Source: an uncultured Ignavibacteriota bacterium (GTDB lineage Bacteria > Bacteroidota > Ignavibacteria > UBA10030 > UBA8401). From it: 64,000 nucleotides of DNA. Of this stretch, positions 58,711 to 64,000 are shown in pieces. A program made the position numbers and the translations under genes. Where the stretch lies: the NCBI GenBank assembly GCA_903884005.1, contig CAISDA010000072.1:159522-223521 (forward strand), read 5' to 3'. Every line of letters starts with the position of its first letter. Positions within the stretch are counted from its first letter, which is position 1. Under the pieces are notes generated by a model. That model did not search any database. It saw nothing but the letters and a program-made list of their open reading frames with translations, and was not told where the DNA came from.

Positions 58711-59691
58711 TTAAAAGTGTCGGTTCAACAGCATATCGGAAAGCCAATAGAGCATGGCCCGCGCCGGCGTTGCCGGCAGTTTCTTCAAGAGCGACGTCGC
58801 TTTGGCGATATCGCGTTCGATCGTGACCTTCGCGACAGCGAGTGCGCCTGTCCGTTCGTAGATCTCGCGCACACGGCCGACATTGTCTGCCGATGTACCC
58901 GAATTCTTGATCACCGAGAGCAGCATCTGCCTGTCCTTGCCCGCGGCGCACTCCAGCGCCTTGAGCAGGAGATAGGTTTTTTTGCCCTCCACGATGTCGC
59001 CGCCGATCGGTTTGCCGAATGTTTTTTCATCGGCCACAACATCCAACAGGTCGTCCTGGATCTGAAATGCGCGTCCGATCAATTCGCCATACTGGCGTAG
59101 CGTGCGTATATCCTTCGCCGACCCGTTCCCGATCACCGCGCCGATTTCCGAGGAGACGGACACAAGCTTCCCGGTCTTCTTGGCGATCATCACCATATAT
59201 TCATCGAGCGAGACGTCGCGACGGAACTCGAACACCTTGTCGTACGCCTGTCCTTCGCACACTTCAATGACGCCTTCGGTAAAGAGATCGGCCACATGCG
59301 CGATCGCCGGGGTTTTCGTCTTCAACAGGACCCGATAGGCGACCGCCACAAGCGCATCGCCGGTCAGGATCGCCACGTTGCTGTCCCACTTCGTATGGAC
59401 CGTAGGCCGTCCGCGTCTGGCCGCGGCATTGTCCATGATGTCGTCGTGCACGAGCGTAAAATTATGAAGCACTTCAATCGCCACCGCTGCGTTGAGCGCC
59501 TGCTTGGCCGTGCCGCCGACAGCTTCGCATGCAAGCATGACCAGCAGCGGCCGTATGCGTTTGCCTCCTGCATCGAGCACATACTGCGCAGGCTCGTAGA
59601 GCGACGCCGGCTCTTTTTTCCTGATGAGCAGAGCGAGTTGGTCATCCACGAGTTTCTTGTAGTTGCTGTATTTTTTTTGTGATGGGGTCAT
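58711..59691 (-). CDS. Polyprenyl diphosphate synthase (trans-isoprenyl transferase)
   Basis: A 326-residue all-helical prenyltransferase. The first aspartate-rich motif is DDIMD at residues 83-87 (in LVHDDIMDNAAARRG) and the second is DDLLD in FQIQDDLLDVV. KRIRP near the N-terminus binds IPP. Length and motifs suit octaprenyl-type or geranylgeranyl synthases; the chain length cannot be read from sequence alone. It lies 45 nt downstream of the IPP isomerase gene on the same strand, a functional pair in isoprenoid synthesis. Confidence 0.93.
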   Translation of the reverse strand: MTPSQKKYSNYKKLVDDQLALLIRKKEPASLYEPAQYVLDAGGKRIRPLLVMLACEAVGGTAKQALNAAVAIEVLHNFTLVHDDIMDNAAARRGRPTVHTKWDSNVAILTGDALVAVAYRVLLKTKTPAIAHVADLFTEGVIEVCEGQAYDKVFEFRRDVSLDEYMVMIAKKTGKLVSVSSEIGAVIGNGSAKDIRTLRQYGELIGRAFQIQDDLLDVVADEKTFGKPIGGDIVEGKKTYLLLKALECAAGKDRQMLLSVIKNSGTSADNVGRVREIYERTGALAVAKVTIERDIAKATSLLKKLPATPARAMLYWLSDMLLNRHF

Positions 59692-59736
59692 GAAATTTTC
59701 ATTAAGAGCGCACGTTGCCTACAGGCCTCGCTCATG

Positions 59737-60777
59737 TCACTTTTTTCGTATGTCCGCTTTTTGGAGCGCCGTGATGGACGCCGATCCGGTCAGGAACATC
59801 GCGCCTCTGCACTGATACATCCATTCATCCAGCATCGCATGCAGCCCCTTCTGCCCGTCCTGCATCAGCCGCTTGAGCATGGGACGCGCCGATGCAGTCA
59901 TGTCGGCGCCGAGCGCAAAGGCTTTCGCGCACTCGACACCGTTCGTGATGCCTCCCGAGGCGATGATCGTCAGCGCGCCCGTTCTATTTTTTAAGGCCGC
60001 GACGTCCGTTATTGCATCCGCTGTCGGAATGCCCCAATCCCAGAATGGATCGGATGACGCGGGTGACCGGCCGCGGAGTATTTCCACTCCCGCCCAGCTT
60101 GTGCCTCCGGCGCCGGCGACATCGATGATCGTCACTCCCGCATCCATAAGCCTTCGTGCGGTCGCGCCGGAGATTCCCGCCCCGATCTCTTTTACAATGA
60201 CGGGAATGCGAAGCTGCGCGACGAGCATTTCTATGCCCGCGAGCACGCCCCGAAACTGCGTCGATCCTTCAGGCTGGAGAAATTCCTGCAGCGGATTCAG
60301 ATGAACGGCGAAGGCATCCGCTCCGGCCAACTCTGCCAGTCGCTGCACTACCGACGCATCGCGCATACGGGCAACCTCCGCCGCACCGATATTGCCGACG
60401 ATGGGAATGCCCGGTGCCGCTTTTCTCACAACGCTGAACGACGAATGATACGCTGCACTCTCGATCGCCTGACGCTGGCTCCCCACTCCCATCGCGATCG
60501 TACAGTCTTCGCAAACCTCCGCAAGTTCCCGATTGATCCGTTCGGCGTCCGCATATCCACCGGTCATGCACGAGATCATGAATGGAAATGCGACCGGCTT
60601 GCCAACGAATGAGGCAGCAGTGGAAATTTCGGAGAAATCTATTTCGGGGAGCGCGTTATGCACGAACTCCCATCGTTCAAACCCGGTCGTTTTCGAACGG
60701 AATGCGACATCCTTGCTGATCGTCAGATCAACATGTTCTTTTTTACGCGGCGATGTCTGGCCTGTCTGCGAATCCAT
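59737..60777 (-). CDS. fni: Type 2 isopentenyl-diphosphate isomerase (FMN-dependent)
   Basis: 346 residues, TIM-barrel flavoenzyme that interconverts IPP and DMAPP. RKKEHVDL near the N-terminus, MTGGYADAERIN, AMGVGSQRQA, HLNPLQEF, GAGGTSWAGVE and SGGITNGVECAKAFALGAD are family motifs. The ATG 60777 is chosen; a longer frame upstream has no site. Unrelated to type 1 Nudix isomerase. First gene ahead of the polyprenyl synthase. Confidence 0.95.
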   Translation of the reverse strand: MDSQTGQTSPRKKEHVDLTISKDVAFRSKTTGFERWEFVHNALPEIDFSEISTAASFVGKPVAFPFMISCMTGGYADAERINRELAEVCEDCTIAMGVGSQRQAIESAAYHSSFSVVRKAAPGIPIVGNIGAAEVARMRDASVVQRLAELAGADAFAVHLNPLQEFLQPEGSTQFRGVLAGIEMLVAQLRIPVIVKEIGAGISGATARRLMDAGVTIIDVAGAGGTSWAGVEILRGRSPASSDPFWDWGIPTADAITDVAALKNRTGALTIIASGGITNGVECAKAFALGADMTASARPMLKRLMQDGQKGLHAMLDEWMYQCRGAMFLTGSASITALQKADIRKK

Positions 60778-61024
60778 GGGGAAAACGGCGTTCCGGCGAA
60801 TGTGAGTATAGTTATCTCGATGAAAAATTATACTGAAATAACTTTCGAGAAGCAAGAAACCGGAAGGGAGAAATACAGTCTGCGGCGAAAATTTTCCGGC
60901 ATCGCGGCTGTGGCGCCGGAAGGTTGCGGCCCTTCTGAGGCGTACGGGGGTTGGGTGTTGAATTGCACACTCACCCGCACTGCTGAGCGGTGTTGGGGAT
61001 TGATGAGCACACCTCTATGCTGTG

Positions 61025-61369
61025 TTATTGTATGACGTAGTTCATCGTTCGGAGTTTTTCCGTTGCCCTGGCGCGCTGGTCCCCCTGTATCTCGATCGCC
61101 CCGTCTTTCACGGTGCCGCCGGCACCGCAGTGTTGTTTCAGCATGCGGGCGATCTCGTCCATCGTATCCGGATTGTGCCGGAGCCCGGCAACGATCGTCA
61201 CGCTCTTGCCTTTGCGGCCCTTTGTGTCCAGATAGACGCGGACGGAGTTTCCCTTCCCGTCGTGCTCCTTCTTCTGCGCAACAGCCGGGGCGGCAGGTTT
61301 GTTCCTCATCGATTCCGGCAGGAGTTCCGCCAGGTCGGACAGCGAATGCAATTTTTTTTGTGTGCTCAT
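61025..61369 (-). CDS. yciH: SUI1/YciH-family translation factor
   Basis: 114 residues. A lysine-rich N-terminus is followed by the eIF1-like domain (VRVYLDTKGRKGKSVTIVAGL, LKQHCGAGGTVKDGAIEIQGDQR, the core SUI1 motif). E. coli YciH influences start-codon selection. TTG-N19-TATTATA upstream may be a promoter, overlapping the last codons of the barrel gene. About 250 nt downstream (60778-61024) show no gene. Confidence 0.93.
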   Translation of the reverse strand: MSTQKKLHSLSDLAELLPESMRNKPAAPAVAQKKEHDGKGNSVRVYLDTKGRKGKSVTIVAGLRHNPDTMDEIARMLKQHCGAGGTVKDGAIEIQGDQRARATEKLRTMNYVIQ

Positions 61370-61401
61370 GTCTATTAATATAATACATTCGCTTGCTATA
61401 G

Positions 61402-63093
61402 TCACAAAGAATATCCCACATTCAGGCCGAATTCGAACTGGCTGTAACCGCCGAGGCCGCTGTCTCCGTACGCAACGCTCATGAATGTCGTCTTCAATCC
61501 CACTTTCGGTATGACGATCACACTCGTAGAACTCAGAGGTATCGTCCATCCCACAACGAGATCGTCGAATGTGTTGTAGACATAGCGCGGCATCGCCCAT
61601 TGGGAGAGAGGATTAAGCCACATGATGCCAAGCGACGCCTGCACGAAAAACTGATGGAACAGTGTGGATGGATGGTAGCGGAATCCAGATTCAAGCGCGA
61701 ACGTTTCAACGAACTGAGACGGAGGCAGTATCCGCACTCCCCAATCCAGGGGAGACACCCCATAGATCTTCACATCCATCCGCGAATATCCCAACGAAGC
61801 GATGACGGCGGTATTGTCGTTCACATAAAAATCCGATTCGGCCGACCACAGGGATTGCTGCGAGGCAGTGCCGCCGAGTCCGCTCAACCCCTGCTCCATT
61901 GTCCGTCCGATGGGCGCACAGTACGAATATCCGCCCGAGACGATGATGCGCGAGAGATGGTCCTGCCGCTGGCTCGTTTTCTCGGGATCCCCTGTTGAAT
62001 TCCAGTTCGTGCTCACGGTGAATTGAAATATCTCCCACGGGTACGTCCACGCCATGTACGAACCCGCATTGTTGTTATGCCACCGGCCCGCATACCCGGC
62101 GGACGCCTTCACGCCATACGCTTCAATGCCCGCCCGGACACCGTGCGTGAAAAAACTATTATAGATCACTGAGTTTTCCTTGAAATACCCGAGATACATT
62201 TCCTGGAAGAACGAGACCCCCCGGCCTAGCGGCAGCGGGTTCCACTGATAGCCGAGCCCGATGTGCGTCGTCACCTCCTGAGGAAATACCGTCCACGACG
62301 TGAACAGAGATTTAAACGAGGACTGTGCCGTGTAGTACTGATCGTCGTCCCGCTTATCGAGGGGCTTTGTGAAGCCGAGCGCCAGCGAGAGATCGAAATA
62401 CCGCTCGCGGACGAGGGCATAGCCGGCGGCGAAATTGATCTGCGCCGGCATGGGATCCGTATAATTCATGAGCATGCTGTTCTCCGGCGAATACGCGGCG
62501 GGTGCGCCGAAGTTCATGAATGAGAAACCAAACGTGCCCCTGTGCGAGAGTGCCTCAGGCCTGTATGTCGCGCCGGCGCTGAAGAGTATATCGTTGGACA
62601 TGTCCCTGGAACCCACGGGCCTCCACGCATAACGGATATGCGCGCCGACGGCCCACTCGGTTCCGAGCGGCATGGCGAATGCGCCGGCGATGGACCGTTC
62701 GTACATCGTATACCAGTCGATATCCGTCGGGCCCTGCTCGGTCGTCAACACTACATCACCCCAAAACATGTTGGTATATTCAAACCCGACACATGCTCCG
62801 TTGGGCAATTTGTATGACAGCACCGCAGCCGTCACCGGGAAGGCCCTGTCCATGACTTGGAATGGGTTGCGAAAGTAGGACGCAGACACACCGTCTGTGA
62901 AAATAAGATTCGCGGGATTGTATTGCATTGCATCCGATGCGTTCGGCAGAGCCGCCCCCTGCTCGCCCATACCCGAGGAGACGATCGAATGAGGATAGTA
63001 CAATGAAGAATACGCGGCCGAATTTTGTGTGAACGAATATTCAGTCGATAGGATGAAAAGCAGAACAATGACACCGTAATATGATAATTTCAT
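61402..63093 (-). CDS. Outer-membrane beta-barrel protein, PorV/FadL-like
   Basis: 563 residues. Signal peptide 1-22, then SSGMGEQGAALPNASDAMQYNPANLIF, which resembles the conserved start of PorV/PorQ and OMPP1/FadL-type barrels (GxGxAxx..DAxxxxxNPA). The rest is alternating beta strands with many aromatic residues. It could be a T9SS-associated PorV-like protein or a simple transporter; it is longer than PorV (about 380-400). It lies 240 nt downstream of a T9SS cargo gene. GGAGG-like bases are close to the ATG. Confidence 0.7.
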   Translation of the reverse strand: MKLSYYGVIVLLFILSTEYSFTQNSAAYSSLYYPHSIVSSGMGEQGAALPNASDAMQYNPANLIFTDGVSASYFRNPFQVMDRAFPVTAAVLSYKLPNGACVGFEYTNMFWGDVVLTTEQGPTDIDWYTMYERSIAGAFAMPLGTEWAVGAHIRYAWRPVGSRDMSNDILFSAGATYRPEALSHRGTFGFSFMNFGAPAAYSPENSMLMNYTDPMPAQINFAAGYALVRERYFDLSLALGFTKPLDKRDDDQYYTAQSSFKSLFTSWTVFPQEVTTHIGLGYQWNPLPLGRGVSFFQEMYLGYFKENSVIYNSFFTHGVRAGIEAYGVKASAGYAGRWHNNNAGSYMAWTYPWEIFQFTVSTNWNSTGDPEKTSQRQDHLSRIIVSGGYSYCAPIGRTMEQGLSGLGGTASQQSLWSAESDFYVNDNTAVIASLGYSRMDVKIYGVSPLDWGVRILPPSQFVETFALESGFRYHPSTLFHQFFVQASLGIMWLNPLSQWAMPRYVYNTFDDLVVGWTIPLSSTSVIVIPKVGLKTTFMSVAYGDSGLGGYSQFEFGLNVGYSL

Positions 63094-63147
63094 GGAGGTC
63101 TAATTATTATGAACGCGGACTCATCATCCGCGATGCATCTTTTTCAC

Positions 63148-63178
63148 GAAGATAACACGCGACAATTGACAGCGGCAA
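63148..63178 (-). promoter_or_regulatory. Possible promoter of the PorV-like gene
   Basis: Minus strand TTG (63178-63176), 21 nt, TATCTTC (63154-63148), 54 nt before the start. The spacer is one longer than usual. Confidence 0.4.
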
Positions 63179-63217
63179 TCGTATCGAGCGATAAAAAAAA
63201 ATCTTGAGGCAGTGCTG

Positions 63218-63254
63218 GGTGAGACGTGATCTCGCCGGGACCGTGATGCGGTGC
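63218..63254. repeat. Degenerate modular hairpin repeat, copy D
   Basis: GGTGAGA pairs with TCTCGCC across 5 nt (63218-63236), followed by a decayed second hairpin (63238-63254). The order and several bases match copy A at 5689-5726, including GCAGTG before and GCGGTGC at the end, but with many changes. Confidence 0.45.
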
Positions 63255-63333
63255 GAGTTGCCGATGACTGCTCGCATAGTCACATATACAAGATAGAAAC
63301 AATTTAGCAGTAAAATGCATCCGCTTCTGCAAC

Positions 63334-64000
63334 TTATTGGAGCAGGAGCAATCGTCGTGTTGCCGTAAACGTTCCGGCCTTCAGCCGATAAAAGTACATG
63401 CCGCTCGGCAGCCCTTCGGCACTCCAATGATACAGATGTTTCCCGGCGGATAATTCACCGGAGACAATCACAGCAATTTCTCTTCCCATCACATCGAATA
63501 TCGTGAGCGAGACGTATGACCTCGTTGGAAGACTGAATGAAAATGTCGTGGACGGATTGAATGGGTTCGGATAATTTTGTTCGAGCACATGCGTGTTCGG
63601 CATGCCCGACTTATCTGGAGAAACAGACAATACGGATGTAACAGTAAAATGAAAGGTCTGAGAAAACCCGCTATATCCGCGGCTGCTCTGGCTTCTTACC
63701 CGCCAGTAATACACGGTACCCGGAACCAATGGTTCGAGTTTCCACGACGTTCCCGTGAGCAATGTTCGTTCGACAATTTTTTCAAACAGCGAATCATCGG
63801 CAATCTGGAGGAGGTACTGCGCCGCCTCTGCAACCCCGTTCCATTGGAGCGCAGCAGCCCGCGCAACATTCGGGGCCCCATTCACCGGCAACGCCAGTGT
63901 TGGAGCGCCCGGCAGCGGGGGCGGCGGTGTGACGATGGTTGTAAATTTGTACGCGGCAGTCCATGCACTCACTCCGCCGCCATTCACGCTCTGCACGCGC
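63334..64000 (-). CDS. T9SS cargo protein, C-terminal part (fibronectin III + type A sorting domain)
   Basis: The frame is open to the right edge, so the N-terminus lies outside. The visible 222 residues start with a proline-rich linker. A fibronectin III-like domain follows (PVNGAPNVARAAALQWNGV, then YYWRVRSQSS). The end is a type A sorting domain with QNYPNPFNPST, VSLTIFDVMGREIAV, LPSGMYFYRL and a basic/Leu tail RRLLLLQ. These mark export across the outer membrane by T9SS. The catalytic or adhesive part is not seen. Confidence 0.85.
   Translation of the reverse strand, partial: RVQSVNGGGVSAWTAAYKFTTIVTPPPPLPGAPTLALPVNGAPNVARAAALQWNGVAEAAQYLLQIADDSLFEKIVERTLLTGTSWKLEPLVPGTVYYWRVRSQSSRGYSGFSQTFHFTVTSVLSVSPDKSGMPNTHVLEQNYPNPFNPSTTFSFSLPTRSYVSLTIFDVMGREIAVIVSGELSAGKHLYHWSAEGLPSGMYFYRLKAGTFTATRRLLLLQ

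Overview
The window is ordinary bacterial chromosome: densely packed, with a GC-rich codon bias and about 45 protein genes. I see no rRNA, tRNA, CRISPR array, phage or transposase gene. Four features point to the Bacteroidota/Chlorobiota superphylum, probably an early-branching lineage such as Ignavibacteria. Two proteins end in type IX secretion (T9SS) C-terminal sorting domains, one with the typical QNYPNPFNP motif. A DUF3276/PUR protein and a DUF3109 protein are present. There are several TolB/PQQ/propeller and Omp85-type envelope proteins. Finally, a recurring promoter of the form TTG-N20-TAnnTTW resembles the Bacteroidota -33/-7 promoter. Unlike most crown Bacteroidota, many genes carry good Shine-Dalgarno sites (ahcY, metK, tig, tmk, the Yip1 gene, DUF3276). 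The lineage call is inference.

Layout. 1-2.9 kb: start of an NAD-dependent epimerase behind a membrane hybrid histidine kinase. 3.1-9.0 kb: tripartite RND efflux operon (outer-membrane channel, lipoprotein adaptor, permease). 9.2-13.6 kb: ettA, a bactofilin-like/Omp85 fusion, pdxJ. 13.7-21.4 kb (minus): a bifunctional-nuclease-domain protein, hisDC, a secreted glutathione-peroxidase-like protein, then nucleotidyltransferase-metK-ahcY. 21.5-25.3 kb: waaA-priA. 25.4-29.0 kb: two envelope proteins, tmk and an M14 peptidase. 29.1-32.4 kb: the classical tig-clpP-clpX proteostasis operon.

32.5-47.5 kb is one long minus-strand run: DUF3276; yceD-rpmF-plsX-fabH-fabD-DUF3109-fabG-acpP-fabF-rnc-gcvP; then a CoA-binding protein, a single-POTRA Omp85, rsmE and yajQ. 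It joins ribosome assembly, type II fatty-acid synthesis and RNase III. Most of its larger gaps contain a palindrome, an attenuator-like hairpin or a repeat. 47.6-58.4 kb: a T9SS cargo propeller, ribH, a PHP phosphoesterase, a Crp-family regulator, a PQQ-propeller lipoprotein, a metalloprotease-propeller-barrel fusion, and PTS enzyme I plus HPr. 58.7-64 kb: a polyprenyl synthase, type 2 IPP isomerase, a YciH/SUI1 protein, an outer-membrane barrel and the end of another T9SS cargo.

I do not see a clear new defence or mobile system. The most interesting points are the rigid promoter architecture, which recurs at eleven upstream regions with exactly 20 bp between boxes; three Omp85-like proteins with three different N-terminal modules; two families of small palindromic repeats; and the punctuation of the fatty-acid operon by hairpins.
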